DNA of 64,000 bases from Megasphaera_A sueciensis (lineage in GTDB: Bacteria > Bacillota > Negativicutes > Veillonellales > Megasphaeraceae): positions 2,542,001 to 2,606,000 of the forward strand of contig NZ_CP116939.1 in NCBI RefSeq assembly GCF_050219315.1, in the 5' to 3' direction. The notes beneath the pieces were generated by a model. It worked only from the letters and a program-made list of their open reading frames with translations, had not been told where the DNA came from and did no database searches. Below, piece after piece: positions 52,840 to 61,954 of this stretch (position 1 is the stretch's first letter; every line of letters starts with the position of its first letter). A program made the translations under genes and the position numbers.

Positions 52840-53348
52840 CGTACTCTTCCTTCCGTAAGTGTAATTCCCTCCATAATGAGGGCGCAAAATTTGGCGCCGG
52901 TGACAGCCGCAGCGTCATCAGGAGCTACTAACACTTGTTGTCCTCTCATTCCGGCACTGATACTGATCGTGTCATGTTGTTTAGCTGATTCATCAATGTA
53001 GGTGGGAAATTGTTTTTTCATGCCGATGGGAGAGCAGCCGCCGCGGATATAGCCGGTCAAAGCTAATAATTCTTTCACGTGAAGGAGATGAACATTTTTA
53101 TTGCCGCTGCATTGAGCTGCTTTTTTTAAATCCAGTTCTTTATCGCAGGGAATACAGAAGACGACCGGTCCGGTTTTATTCCCTTGTGCAACTAACGTTT
53201 TGAATACTGCTTCGGGGTTCAACCCAAGTTCTGCTGCCGCATGTACCCCTGATAAATCAGTTTCGTCATAATCATAAGCTTTTGTTGCATAGACTATTTG
53301 TTTTTTATCTAAAATACGCATTACGTTTGTTTTTTTTGTTTTAGCCAT
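52836..53348 (-). CDS. ybaK: YbaK/EbsC-type Cys-tRNA(Pro) deacylase
   Basis: The 170-residue product is a single YbaK domain: VYATKAYDYDETDLSGVHAAAELGL, VFKTLVAQGNKTGPVVFCIP, VKELLALTGYIRGGCSPIGMKK and a GMRGQQVLVAPDDAAAVTGA segment. The conserved KTL-x(8-9) and GGxSP-type residues are present. It hydrolyses mischarged Cys-tRNA(Pro). It is co-transcribed with the glycosylase; the RBS is AGAGG. Confidence 0.93.
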   Translation of the reverse strand: MAKTKKTNVMRILDKKQIVYATKAYDYDETDLSGVHAAAELGLNPEAVFKTLVAQGNKTGPVVFCIPCDKELDLKKAAQCSGNKNVHLLHVKELLALTGYIRGGCSPIGMKKQFPTYIDESAKQHDTISISAGMRGQQVLVAPDDAAAVTGAKFCALIMEGITLTEGRVR

Positions 53349-53540
53349 TTTAAACCTCTTTTGATAGGGAAAGGAGTGATTGCAAATTTGTTGAACTTGC
53401 TTTTACTATAGCACAATTAACTGGCCGAGAAAAGGCAATGATCGACATATAGTTGCCACAGGTCTTCAAAGTTATTATAATAAAAATGGAAAAGAATTAT
53501 ATATTGTTTTACTTAGACTATATGAATAGGAAGAACGTTT

Positions 53541-53855
53541 ATGGAATGGATATTTTTGGTTATCGCAGGATTTTTGGAAATTACATGGGCCGTAACTTTA
53601 AAGTTTACCGAAGAATTTACCCGATTTTGGCCTTCCCTATTTACCGGAGCGGCTATGCTGGGCAGCGTGTTTTTTTTGGATTTATCTCTTCGGTCTTTGC
53701 CAATCGGTACAGCGTATGCAGTATGGACCGGAATTGGAGCGGCAGGTACTGCTATTATTGGCATGCTGTGGCTAGGTGAGCCGCGGGCGATAGGGCGCAT
53801 GGTATGTATTTTTTTGATTATTGCAGGGGTTATTGGACTGAAATTGAATCTTTGA
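53541..53855 (+). CDS. sugE: SMR-family guanidinium exporter SugE/Gdx
   Basis: The 104-residue protein has four hydrophobic helices, the essential E13 in AGFLEITWAVTLK, LRSLPIGTAYAVWTGIGAAGTAIIGM and the LGEP loop. This signature fits the SugE/Gdx branch of small multidrug resistance proteins (guanidinium/proton antiporters) better than EmrE. The RBS is AGGAAG. No complete guanidine riboswitch was found upstream. Confidence 0.9.
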   Translation: MEWIFLVIAGFLEITWAVTLKFTEEFTRFWPSLFTGAAMLGSVFFLDLSLRSLPIGTAYAVWTGIGAAGTAIIGMLWLGEPRAIGRMVCIFLIIAGVIGLKLNL

Positions 53856-53920
53856 TTATGATAGTTTAAACCTTTTTGATATGGTATAATAAGACAAAGC
53901 AGATGCTAGGAGGGGATAAT

Positions 53921-54697
53921 ATGGGCAGGGAAGAAAAAACGATTTGGTCGGAAGAAAGAATTTTTGCGGTCAATCATAGTACCCATGCAGCAGCGTCGGC
54001 ACGTCGTTTTTTTTCCATGACGGATGCCGATGATACCATAGAGCTTACACATTGTGAGTACGCTGCGGAAGTACGACAATATTTTCACACATTGTTTCCC
54101 CATAGACGGTGGACTATTTTTTCCGATACATTGGATAATCCATTACCGGTGCATGTAGAATTATTGCATCCTACCGTGGAAGAACCATTTTATCTTTTAC
54201 ATACAATAGGGATGAGTGCAGCTCCTATGCACTATCCAACAGGTCAAAATTCACCGGAAGATAAAGAGGCTTATGGTGAATTGTGTATGCTGCTGCCAGG
54301 GAATTGGCCGTTTGATACTAAGGGAGATCGCTGTATATCAGTTACGGATGAAGCAGCCTGGCCTATTCGTCTTCTTATGGAATTGGGACGATTTCCTCAT
54401 GTTCACAAGCTATGGATGTCATATGGATTTGTTTTGCCAAATACGGAAAATTGTGATCCTTTTGCAAAAACAACAAAATTGTCAGGGGTTCTTATTGTTC
54501 AGTTTGAAGGAGCATTAGGTGAGATGCAGACTCATGATGGAACAACGATTCAGATTTTAATGCCGTACTTAATATATAAGGAAGAAATAGAATTATATGA
54601 TGAAATAGGTCCGGACGAATTAATTGAACGAATTTTGAATTGCAATGAGGAATCCTTTTTATTGGATATTCATCGACCTAATGTGGCAATTCATTGA
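53921..54697 (+). CDS. SUFU-domain (suppressor of fused-like) protein
   Basis: The ATG at 53921 follows AGGAGGGG. The 258 residues contain the bacterial SUFU-domain pattern: VHVELLHPTVEEPFYLLHTIGMSAAPM, GELCMLLPGNWP, WPIRLLMELGRFPH, then FAKTTKLSGVLIVQFEG and LMPYLIYKEEIELY. Bacterial SUFU proteins have no defined biochemical role, though many act as immunity proteins near polymorphic toxins. No toxin is nearby, so the role is open. Confidence 0.82.
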   Translation: MGREEKTIWSEERIFAVNHSTHAAASARRFFSMTDADDTIELTHCEYAAEVRQYFHTLFPHRRWTIFSDTLDNPLPVHVELLHPTVEEPFYLLHTIGMSAAPMHYPTGQNSPEDKEAYGELCMLLPGNWPFDTKGDRCISVTDEAAWPIRLLMELGRFPHVHKLWMSYGFVLPNTENCDPFAKTTKLSGVLIVQFEGALGEMQTHDGTTIQILMPYLIYKEEIELYDEIGPDELIERILNCNEESFLLDIHRPNVAIH

Positions 54698-54744
54698 TTT
54701 TTTGAATATTTTTAAAGTGGAATAGAGAAAGGAAATGAACTATT

Positions 54745-55581
54745 TTGTTTTCCAGTGATTATACAGTAGCTCCTCGAACATTAGAAGAAGTTTACAGTGC
54801 ATACAAAAGCGTTGCTTCTTCGGTGCTTGTCGCAGGGGGTAAAGGCTTGAGCCATCATACCGATCATTATGATTTGGCGATTGATTTGTCTAATCTTGGG
54901 TTGAACTATATACATGATAGCGGGGATGAAATTTTGATTGGTGCAATGACAACGCTGGATGCAATTGGTGCGTATCCCTTTTTTCGAAGTTTTGGAGGAG
55001 GCGTTGTTTCAAGATATATTCATACGTTGACCGATGATGAATTACGCCAACATGCTACTATTGGCGGTGTTCTTGCATGTAAAATGCCTTTTTCTGTATT
55101 AATACCTATCCTGCTTTGCTTAACTGTAGATGTTGAGCTCCATGATAAAGGACGCATGAGTTTGAATGATTATTTATATTGTCCGCCCATGGGTGAATTG
55201 ATTACATGTGTATCCATTGCCAAAGAACGATTATATACTACCTATGCTGCTATGCGTATTTTACCGACGGATGAACCGTATTTGACGGGAGCTGTAGTTT
55301 TAAGAGAAAATTCATGGCGGATCGTTGTCGGCGGTCGTCCTGCTATTGCGGCTGTTGCTGAAAATGCAAGTGAATTACTAACGGAAAAAGGAATGACTAT
55401 TCGGGAGAATGTTGCACGAGTTGCCAGTGAAGAACTTGAATTTGAAAATTATGGGACATGTTCTGAGCAGGAACGTCGCAAAATTACAGTGAAGATGGTT
55501 CGTGACCTTATCAATTCGGCATGGAAAGGTTTCAGCCGGCTGCGAAATGAAATCAATAAGGAATACTCGGAAAAAATCTAA
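54745..55581 (+). CDS. FAD-binding subunit of a molybdopterin dehydrogenase family protein
   Basis: The 278-residue product starts at a TTG after GAAAGGA (an ATG at 54736 is out of frame). It follows the CoxM/XdhB FAD-subunit plan: TLEEVYSAYKS with VLVAGGKGL, IDLSNLGLNYI, ILIGAMTTLDAI, and HATIGGVLACKMPFSVLIPILLCL. The middle GGxLA-type loop is present. Normally it works with Fe-S and molybdenum subunits; neither is in this window. The yqeC gene follows by 29 bp. Confidence 0.85.
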   Translation: MFSSDYTVAPRTLEEVYSAYKSVASSVLVAGGKGLSHHTDHYDLAIDLSNLGLNYIHDSGDEILIGAMTTLDAIGAYPFFRSFGGGVVSRYIHTLTDDELRQHATIGGVLACKMPFSVLIPILLCLTVDVELHDKGRMSLNDYLYCPPMGELITCVSIAKERLYTTYAAMRILPTDEPYLTGAVVLRENSWRIVVGGRPAIAAVAENASELLTEKGMTIRENVARVASEELEFENYGTCSEQERRKITVKMVRDLINSAWKGFSRLRNEINKEYSEKI

Positions 55582-55610
55582 TAAAATCCTAAATAAACGG
55601 AGGCAGAAAC

Positions 55611-56381
55611 ATGATAGAAGATAAACGCTGGCGTCGTTTGCTAGTTCCTGGAATTACGGCGATTGTTGGGGCCGGCGGGAAAACGACAGTATTAGAAAGA
55701 TTGGGTATGTATGGGCATAAGGGAAACTTGCCGATATTGATAAGCAGTACGGTGCCGGTAGAAAGTGCACAGGTGGATAATGTAGAACCTTTTGATGTTA
55801 TTTGTACGGATGATATTGAAAAAGGAGAAAGATTTTGTTCTTCCCGGATTGGAGAAGGACGTATTCCAGCTTGGTTTTTTGGTATTGATGGTGCAGATCG
55901 TTATATAGGGCTTCCTTTATCTATTGTATCTGTATTGAAGAAGCATCACCCCGAATGGTATATTCTTCTCGAGGCAGATGAAACTCGAAATAAATGGGTA
56001 AAAGCTCCTAAGGCAGGTCAAACTGCAATTCCGCAAAATTGTGATGTTCTAATAGGCGTATTGAATTTGCAGATGTTAGGACATGCGTTAAAGGCTGAAC
56101 GAGTAGAGGGGGTAGAGATAGCTTCTACTATTATGGGACGGCCTGAAGGGGCCATTGTAACTCCGGCTCTTTTAGCTAAGATTGTCAAGCATCCGCAGGG
56201 AATGTTTCGTGGGGCAGATTGCCGGCGGATTTTATTTTGCACTGGATATAATGCGGTGCAGCATCGTATGACGGAAGCCTTGCTTGATGAATTGACCGAT
56301 ATTGGCTTGACTGCTATTGTTTTGGCAGATGGATATAAAGATACTTGTGCTATACGACAATATATTAATTATAGTGAATGA
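55611..56381 (+). CDS. yqeC: Selenium-dependent hydroxylase accessory protein YqeC
   Basis: The 256-residue product carries an N-terminal P-loop (ITAIVGAGGKTTVLERLG), then ILLEADETRNKWVKAPKA with the conserved EADG/E-like and KxP residues. VLIGVLNLQMLGHAL follows, then GRPEGAIVTPALLAKIVKHPQGMFRG. This is the YqeC family, linked to maturation of selenium-dependent molybdenum hydroxylases. It follows the FAD subunit, so both belong to a split hydroxylase system. Confidence 0.9.
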   Translation: MIEDKRWRRLLVPGITAIVGAGGKTTVLERLGMYGHKGNLPILISSTVPVESAQVDNVEPFDVICTDDIEKGERFCSSRIGEGRIPAWFFGIDGADRYIGLPLSIVSVLKKHHPEWYILLEADETRNKWVKAPKAGQTAIPQNCDVLIGVLNLQMLGHALKAERVEGVEIASTIMGRPEGAIVTPALLAKIVKHPQGMFRGADCRRILFCTGYNAVQHRMTEALLDELTDIGLTAIVLADGYKDTCAIRQYINYSE

Positions 56382-56407
56382 CTTGCAGGCAAAGAAGGAC
56401 AGTATTT

Positions 56408-57301
56408 ATGAAGTTTAAGATTTTGGTTGGTGTGGGCGTAAGTTTGTTGATAATTGCCGCTGGTGCATATATGCATACTGATGAAGAATTTGATTTTGCT
56501 GATTCTACAGGTGAATTCAACCATCTCTTTTCCATGTTATCAGAAACTAAAGCGGCATATATTGGCCAAAATTTTTCCTTGCCGGATGCAGATAGTAATG
56601 TCCCTGTATATGATAAATATACACTTAAGCAGCGAAGAGAAAAAGGATTACCTCTTACTTATGGCAAAACAAGAGAATATTTTTATGGTGATCATGTTGT
56701 ATATTTAACGTTTGATGATGGCCCTAACAAAGATAATACGGATAAAATTCTTAATATTTTGGAAAAAGAAAAAATTCATGCGACATTTTTTCTTATGGGT
56801 AAAAATATTGAAAAGAATCCGGATATAGTAAAACGGATTTACGAAGATGGAGATGCTATAGGACTTCATTCATACAGTCATGATTATAAAAAATTATATC
56901 GTTCTCCCAGGGCCTATACTGATGAATTAGAAAAAACAGAAGAGCTGATTTACAATATTATTGGTGTCCGTCCTATCATTTCACGAGCGCCGGGCGGCAC
57001 ATCCGGTCATTTTACCAAAGCGTATTGGAGGGCCGTCAATGACCTGGGTTATATAGAGGTTGGCTGGAATGCGCTTACAGGTGATGCGGATGGAACGGGA
57101 CGTACGGCAGGCCAGGAAGTGACCAATATTCAAAAACAACTTGTCATACGTCCGTATTTGAACAGTCACTTGGTTATTCTTATGCATGATGCCGTAGGGC
57201 ATGAGGCAACGGTGCAGGCTTTACCACAGATTATAAAACTGCTTAAGAGTCAAGGATATATATTCCGGGTTGTGACAACGGCAATTCCGCCGGCTTGGTA
57301 A
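56408..57301 (+). CDS. Polysaccharide deacetylase (NodB domain)
   Basis: The ATG at 56408 follows AGAAGGA. The 297 residues begin with a signal-anchor helix (FKILVGVGVSLLIIAAGAYM), so the enzyme faces outside. The NodB domain shows motif 1 VYLTFDDGPNKDNT (DD metal and base), motif 2 GLHSYSHD (H...H), motif 3 RAPGGTSGHF, GWNALTGDADG, and motif 5 ILMHDAVGHEAT. It probably deacetylates peptidoglycan or a surface polysaccharide. No terminator was found before the aro promoter. Confidence 0.9.
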   Translation: MKFKILVGVGVSLLIIAAGAYMHTDEEFDFADSTGEFNHLFSMLSETKAAYIGQNFSLPDADSNVPVYDKYTLKQRREKGLPLTYGKTREYFYGDHVVYLTFDDGPNKDNTDKILNILEKEKIHATFFLMGKNIEKNPDIVKRIYEDGDAIGLHSYSHDYKKLYRSPRAYTDELEKTEELIYNIIGVRPIISRAPGGTSGHFTKAYWRAVNDLGYIEVGWNALTGDADGTGRTAGQEVTNIQKQLVIRPYLNSHLVILMHDAVGHEATVQALPQIIKLLKSQGYIFRVVTTAIPPAW

Positions 57302-57360
57302 AAAAATAGATAGGTAAAACGTTTAATAAGTGAAAATGCTAAAATAATGTATTTTTTTCC

Positions 57361-57389
57361 TTGACAAATTAAGTTGAGAAGGATAGAAT
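57361..57389 (+). promoter_or_regulatory. Consensus promoter of the aromatic operon
   Basis: TTGACA (57361-57366), a 17-nt spacer and TAGAAT (57384-57389) lie just upstream of the leader peptide. Confidence 0.85.
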
Positions 57390-57434
57390 AAGCACAATAA
57401 ATTTTTGAAAAGTTGCAGAGGGAGAATATCCAAA

Positions 57435-57599
57435 ATGAAGTTACAATCTATGTTACAAACTGCAATTGCATATGGTTTTTGGTACGACTTTAGCCGGGTA
57501 TACTTTTATTACGCCGGTTATTTTTGCTATGCCAAATCATATATGCAGTCGATCAACATGGGAGCACTTCAACGTATACCTTCAATAGCAACGTATTAG
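57435..57599 (+). CDS. Tyr/Phe-rich leader peptide of the aro operon
   Basis: The 54-residue frame starts at ATG 57435 after a GAGGGAG RBS. It contains the aromatic-rich stretch AYGFWYDFSRVYFYYAGYF, then CYAKSY: nine Tyr, five Phe and one Trp within about 25 codons. It is followed by a terminator hairpin and then aroF. This is the layout of ribosome-mediated attenuation: stalling at Tyr/Phe codons would favour an antiterminator. Alternative pairing regions around 57573-57608 (GTATAC/GTATAC, CGTATT/AATACG) are visible. The peptide itself probably has no other role. Confidence 0.8.
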   Translation: MKLQSMLQTAIAYGFWYDFSRVYFYYAGYFCYAKSYMQSINMGALQRIPSIATY

Positions 57600-57621
57600 T
57601 ATACGAATACGCACTGACAGG

Positions 57622-57649
57622 AGCAGGCTCATGAGAGCCTGCTTTTTTT
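57622..57649 (+). terminator. Attenuator terminator before aroF
   Basis: AGCAGGCTC / GAGCCTGCT with loop ATGA and TTTTTTT. It lies 23 nt after the leader peptide stop and 27 nt before aroF. Confidence 0.92.
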
Positions 57650-57676
57650 GTTGGAGAATGGGGAGGAAAATTTATT

Positions 57677-58693
57677 ATGATTATTGTGTTAAAACAAGGA
57701 ACGCCACAGAAAGAAATCGAGAAAATTAAACGATCTATTCAAATGAAAGGACTGCAAATTGATGAAAGCAGAGGGGCAAAAAAAACAGTTATGGGACTTG
57801 TAGGGGATACATCAGTTATTGATGGAGAACAACTTAAGGCAAATGAGTATGTGGAAAAGGTCATGAGAGTATCGGAACCTTATAAAAGAGCCAGCCGATC
57901 TTTTCACCCTGAGGATACCGTTGTAGATATTGGGGATGTCAAAATCGGAGGCAAAAAAATTGCTGTGATTGCCGGGCCGTGTTCTGTTGAATCACAGCAG
58001 CAGATAGATGGTATTGCCGAAGCTGTCAAACTTTCTGGGGCGGCTATGTTGCGAGGGGGGGCATTTAAACCTCGGACATCTCCGTATTCGTTCCAAGGGT
58101 TACGAGATAGTGGATTGGAGATGCTTCATCATGCCAGTAAAAAAGCCAAGATTCCTGTTGTGACAGAAATTATGTCGGCAGATAAACTGGGAGCATTTTT
58201 AGATGATGATATTGATGCTATACAAATTGGTTCCCGGAATATGCAGAATTTTGAATTACTGAAAGCTGTCGGTAAAGTGAATAAACCGGTTTTATTAAAA
58301 CGCGGATTGTGTGCTACTATTGAAGAATGGCTTATGTCGGCAGAATATATTATGGCAGGTGGAAATCGTAATGTAATTCTCTGCGAACGCGGTATTCGTA
58401 CGTTTGAAGAGTATACGAGAAATACACTTGATTTAAGTGCTATCCCAGCTATAAAAAGGGAAAGTCATCTGCCCATCCTTGTTGATCCCAGCCATGCCAC
58501 CGGTAAGCGCTGGATGGTTGAACCGATGGCTAAAGCAGCCATTGCTGCCGGTGCTGACGGTATCATGGTAGAAGTTCATAATGACCCGGATAATGCTTTA
58601 TGTGACGGAGCTCAATCGATTACCCCACAGATGTTTGATCATTTGATGAATTCGCTGCGACAGATAGCACCTATTGTAGAACGAGAACTATAA
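57677..58693 (+). CDS. aroF: 3-deoxy-7-phosphoheptulonate (DAHP) synthase
   Basis: The 338-residue class I-beta enzyme has an N-terminal ferredoxin-like regulatory domain (MIIVLKQGTPQKEIEKI to about 75). The catalytic barrel has IAVIAGPCSVES, AMLRGGAFKPRTSPYSFQG, GSRNMQNFELLK, KRGLCATIEEW, ILCERGIRTFE and VDPSHATG. It commits PEP and erythrose-4-phosphate to aromatic synthesis. The N-terminal domain usually confers feedback control, in addition to the attenuator upstream. The RBS is GGGGAGG. Confidence 0.96.
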   Translation: MIIVLKQGTPQKEIEKIKRSIQMKGLQIDESRGAKKTVMGLVGDTSVIDGEQLKANEYVEKVMRVSEPYKRASRSFHPEDTVVDIGDVKIGGKKIAVIAGPCSVESQQQIDGIAEAVKLSGAAMLRGGAFKPRTSPYSFQGLRDSGLEMLHHASKKAKIPVVTEIMSADKLGAFLDDDIDAIQIGSRNMQNFELLKAVGKVNKPVLLKRGLCATIEEWLMSAEYIMAGGNRNVILCERGIRTFEEYTRNTLDLSAIPAIKRESHLPILVDPSHATGKRWMVEPMAKAAIAAGADGIMVEVHNDPDNALCDGAQSITPQMFDHLMNSLRQIAPIVEREL

Positions 58694-58726
58694 ATCATAG
58701 TAAAAAGTTGATTGAGGTGAAACAGC

Positions 58727-59611
58727 GTGGATAATTCGGAAAGCGATTTTACGGACTTTACGATAGGAATTATAGGATTGGGACTGATGGGTGGGTCTTA
58801 TGCCAAAGCATTGAATCATGTAGGCGTGCAGCATATTATTGGCATTGATAAAAATTTGCAGACCGTAGAACAAGCGCTTGCAGAAAATCTTATTGAAATG
58901 GGCGATATTTGTGGAAATAACGCTTTGAAAAAAGCAGATTTGTTGATTTTTTGCCTATCTGCAAGTGATATGATAGAATTTATCCGTAAATATCAAAAGA
59001 ATTTTAAGCCCGATGTAATTTTGACAGACATAGCGGGCATTAAGGGAAATACAATACATATCATACAGCAGTTGCTTTGTGATGAGATGGACTTTATTCC
59101 CGGCCATCCTATGGCAGGGAAGGAAGGATCGGGATTATCTCAGTCCGATGCTTCTGTTTTTCAGGGAGCTAATTATATTTTGATACCGCAGGAAAAAAAT
59201 AAGACAGAAAATATCCGGCTTATTGCCAGGATAGCCAAGGAAATAGGATGCGGACATGTTATATGCGTGACAGCAGAAGAACATGATCGTATGATTGCAT
59301 ATACAAGCAGTCTTCCTCATGTAGTGGCGACGGCGCTTGTTAACAGTAATTCTATGGATGCCAGAACAAAGTATTTTGTTGCCGGCAGTTTTCGGGATGG
59401 GACTCGCGTGGCTGATATCAATGCACTTTTATGGACTCAGTTATTTATGGCGAATAGGCAGAATCTGCTTGAAGAAATCAACCGGTTTAAAAACTCTTTA
59501 GAAGATTTTACAGAACTTTTAGTGAACAGTGATAAAGACAAAATGATGGAGTATCTTGAAAAAGCCGCTGTTCGCAGAAGGGAACTTACTAGTGGAAAAC
59601 ATACAGGTTAA
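58727..59611 (+). CDS. tyrA: Prephenate dehydrogenase
   Basis: The GTG start follows GAGGTGA. The 294 residues have an NAD-binding GIIGLGLMGGSYAKAL, then FIPGHPMAGKEGSG, and HDRMIAYTSSLPHVVATAL in the helical domain, with FRDGTRVAD. It converts prephenate to 4-hydroxyphenylpyruvate for tyrosine. No ACT domain is attached. It ends inside the upstream part of aroB, so coupling is close. Confidence 0.94.
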   Translation: MDNSESDFTDFTIGIIGLGLMGGSYAKALNHVGVQHIIGIDKNLQTVEQALAENLIEMGDICGNNALKKADLLIFCLSASDMIEFIRKYQKNFKPDVILTDIAGIKGNTIHIIQQLLCDEMDFIPGHPMAGKEGSGLSQSDASVFQGANYILIPQEKNKTENIRLIARIAKEIGCGHVICVTAEEHDRMIAYTSSLPHVVATALVNSNSMDARTKYFVAGSFRDGTRVADINALLWTQLFMANRQNLLEEINRFKNSLEDFTELLVNSDKDKMMEYLEKAAVRRRELTSGKHTG

Positions 59612-60668
59612 TTTAGGAAAAGATTCCTATAGCATTTATGTGCAGAATGGATTGCTCGATATATTGGGGAGTGCTGTTCGAAGGATAAGCCATACAAATA
59701 AAATAGCCGTTATCAGTGATAATACGGTAGACCGCTTGTATGGAAACAGATTGCAAACTGCTTTAAATAATAGCGGAATAGAAAGCAAGCGCATTATATT
59801 TTCTGCAGGGGAGCAAAGTAAAAATATAGAAACGCTAGCCCAAATTTATGCAGCTCTTTCTGATTTTTCCATTACTCGGAGCGACGCGATCATTACTTTT
59901 GGCGGTGGTGTTCCCGGAGATTTGGGAGGCTTTGCAGCAGCGACGTATTTGCGAGGAATTCCTTTCATTCAAATTCCTACGACGGTTTTAGCGCAAGTGG
60001 ATAGCAGTGTAGGAGGGAAAGTTGCAATTAATCTTCCTTCGGGTAAAAATTTGGCCGGTTGCTTTTATCAGCCTAAAGCTGTATTTATTGATCCGGAATT
60101 AGTACGAACGCTGCCTGAACGTATAGCACATGATGGATTAGCCGAAGTTATTAAATATGGGTGTATCTGCAATGAAAAACTTTTCACATTATTTGAACAG
60201 TCTTCCGGAGATGATGAAATAAGCCTATGTTGGCAAAAAATTATCAAGACTTGTTGTGAAATTAAAGCAAGCATTGTAGAACATGATGAACACGATACAG
60301 GGGAACGGATGCTTTTGAACTTTGGGCATACGATAGGGCATGCCATTGAAAAATATTATGGGTATGGAACCTATACCCATGGAGAAGCAGTAGCTATAGG
60401 AATGATGCTTTTGACCGCACAAACGGAGGCATTGGGACTTACTGAAAAGGGTACAACAGAAAGAATCCGAAAAGTACTTCAAAAGTTTCATTTACCGGTT
60501 ATGATGGAGGCATCGGGAAAAGAGTTATTGAAATATATTGGCCATGACAAAAAGAAGCACGGTGATGATATAACTTTTATTATTTTAGAACGTATTGGCA
60601 AAGGAAAACGTTTTCCAGTCCTTGGCCCGGATATTTCCACATATATTTCGAAAGGAGATTTAGCATGA
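59592..60668 (+). CDS. aroB: 3-dehydroquinate synthase
   Basis: The GTG at 59592 is chosen because AGAAGGGAA lies 8 nt ahead and the protein then starts ENIQVNLGKDSYSIYV, as normal for AroB. It overlaps tyrA by 20 nt. The 358 residues include AVISDNTVDRLYG, GGGVPGDLGGFAAATYLRGIPF, QIPTTVLAQVDSSVGGKVAINLP, LNFGHTIGHAIE and YTHGEAVAIGM. Zn and NAD binding residues look complete. It forms the first ring of the shikimate pathway. Confidence 0.95.
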   Translation: MENIQVNLGKDSYSIYVQNGLLDILGSAVRRISHTNKIAVISDNTVDRLYGNRLQTALNNSGIESKRIIFSAGEQSKNIETLAQIYAALSDFSITRSDAIITFGGGVPGDLGGFAAATYLRGIPFIQIPTTVLAQVDSSVGGKVAINLPSGKNLAGCFYQPKAVFIDPELVRTLPERIAHDGLAEVIKYGCICNEKLFTLFEQSSGDDEISLCWQKIIKTCCEIKASIVEHDEHDTGERMLLNFGHTIGHAIEKYYGYGTYTHGEAVAIGMMLLTAQTEALGLTEKGTTERIRKVLQKFHLPVMMEASGKELLKYIGHDKKKHGDDITFIILERIGKGKRFPVLGPDISTYISKGDLA

Positions 60669-61948
60669 ATCTCGTATTAACTCCTAGAAAATTAACAGGT
60701 ACCGTTACCGTTCCCTCTTCCAAAAGTCAAGGGCACCGTGAATTGATTTGTGCAGCACTGGCTCAGGGGAAAAGTGTTGTAGGAAATATCACAGCTTCTG
60801 AAGATATTACTGCTACTTGTCGAATTTTACGACAGATGGGTGCTGCTATTCAAGAAATTGCTGATGGAAGACCGGATCGCATAAAATATTACGTGCACGG
60901 AGGGTTGCGCAAACAAGAAACACCGTTAATTGTGCATTGCGGCGAATCAGGATCGACACTGCGTTTTCTCATACCGGTAGGACTTATCAGTGGGAATACC
61001 GTTACCTACATTGGCAGCGGACGTCTGGCAGAACGACCGTTGCAGCCATACTATGATGTATTTGATAAGTGTGATGTTCACTATGAAATACAAGAAAAAG
61101 GACTTCCCCTGCAAGTTTCCGGGGGATTAACACCGGGGCGGTATGCCCTGCCAGGAAATATAAGTTCTCAATTTTTCACAGGACTTCTTTTAGCACTGCC
61201 GCTTATTCAGGGAGATTCTCTTTTATGCAGTACGACGACACTTGAATCAGCAAGTTATGTAGATATGACGTTGGCTTGTCTCAAAAAACATGGCATTGTA
61301 ATTGAGAAAAAAGAAAACGGGATATACTTTATTCCGGGACAACAACATTTTCAAGCGGGCAAATATACGACAGAAGGAGATTATTCTCAAGCTGCTTTTT
61401 GGCTGGCGGCAGGAATTATCGGAAAAAAGATATGCTGTCAGGGGTTGCAGTCGGAAACATGTCAGGGAGATAAAGCTATTATTTCTATTATTCGTCGTAT
61501 GGGGGGGAGCCTTTATACGGAAGATTCCATCATAACAACCGCATCAAAGCTGCAGGGAATGGTGATAGATGCGGCAGATTGTCCGGATTTGGTTCCTATA
61601 TTGACGGTGCTTGCTTCATTAAGCTGCGGTATTACACATATTATTCATGCCGGCCGTGTACGGCTGAAAGAATGTGATCGTCTTCATGCGATGGCGGTAG
61701 AACTTAACAAATTAGGAGCCGATGTGCGGGAAGAACCGGAAGGGTTGCTTATATGTGGTGTGGATCATCTGAGGGGGGGGCGTGTCAGTGCTTGGGGTGA
61801 TCATCGGATTGCTATGTCGCTGGCAATTGCGGCACAATGCTGCAGTGATAAGATTATTGTTGAGGGTGCAGAATGTGTTCGCAAGTCATATCCTGGTTTT
61901 TGGAATGATTATGCTGAACTCGGCGGAATTATTGAAAAGGAAGGATAA
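60665..61948 (+). CDS. aroA: 3-phosphoshikimate 1-carboxyvinyltransferase (EPSP synthase)
   Basis: The 427-residue product has the family motifs VPSSKSQGHRELICAALAQG, CGESGSTLRFLIPV, LPGNISSQFFTGLLLALP, RLKECDRLHAMA and WGDHRIAMSLAIAA. The start overlaps the aroB stop (ATGA). The RBS AAAGGAG is present. The usual LNAGTA-type loop reads CGESGSTLR, which occurs in some Firmicutes enzymes. Confidence 0.96.
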   Translation: MNLVLTPRKLTGTVTVPSSKSQGHRELICAALAQGKSVVGNITASEDITATCRILRQMGAAIQEIADGRPDRIKYYVHGGLRKQETPLIVHCGESGSTLRFLIPVGLISGNTVTYIGSGRLAERPLQPYYDVFDKCDVHYEIQEKGLPLQVSGGLTPGRYALPGNISSQFFTGLLLALPLIQGDSLLCSTTTLESASYVDMTLACLKKHGIVIEKKENGIYFIPGQQHFQAGKYTTEGDYSQAAFWLAAGIIGKKICCQGLQSETCQGDKAIISIIRRMGGSLYTEDSIITTASKLQGMVIDAADCPDLVPILTVLASLSCGITHIIHAGRVRLKECDRLHAMAVELNKLGADVREEPEGLLICGVDHLRGGRVSAWGDHRIAMSLAIAAQCCSDKIIVEGAECVRKSYPGFWNDYAELGGIIEKEG

Positions 61949-61954
61949 AAGGGC

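Noticed and set aside
53400..53540. Possible guanidine riboswitch upstream of sugE (a CTGGCCGAGAA stretch recalls the ykkC core)
   Set aside because: The remaining conserved blocks of guanidine-I, and the twin ACGR loops of guanidine-II, are not found.
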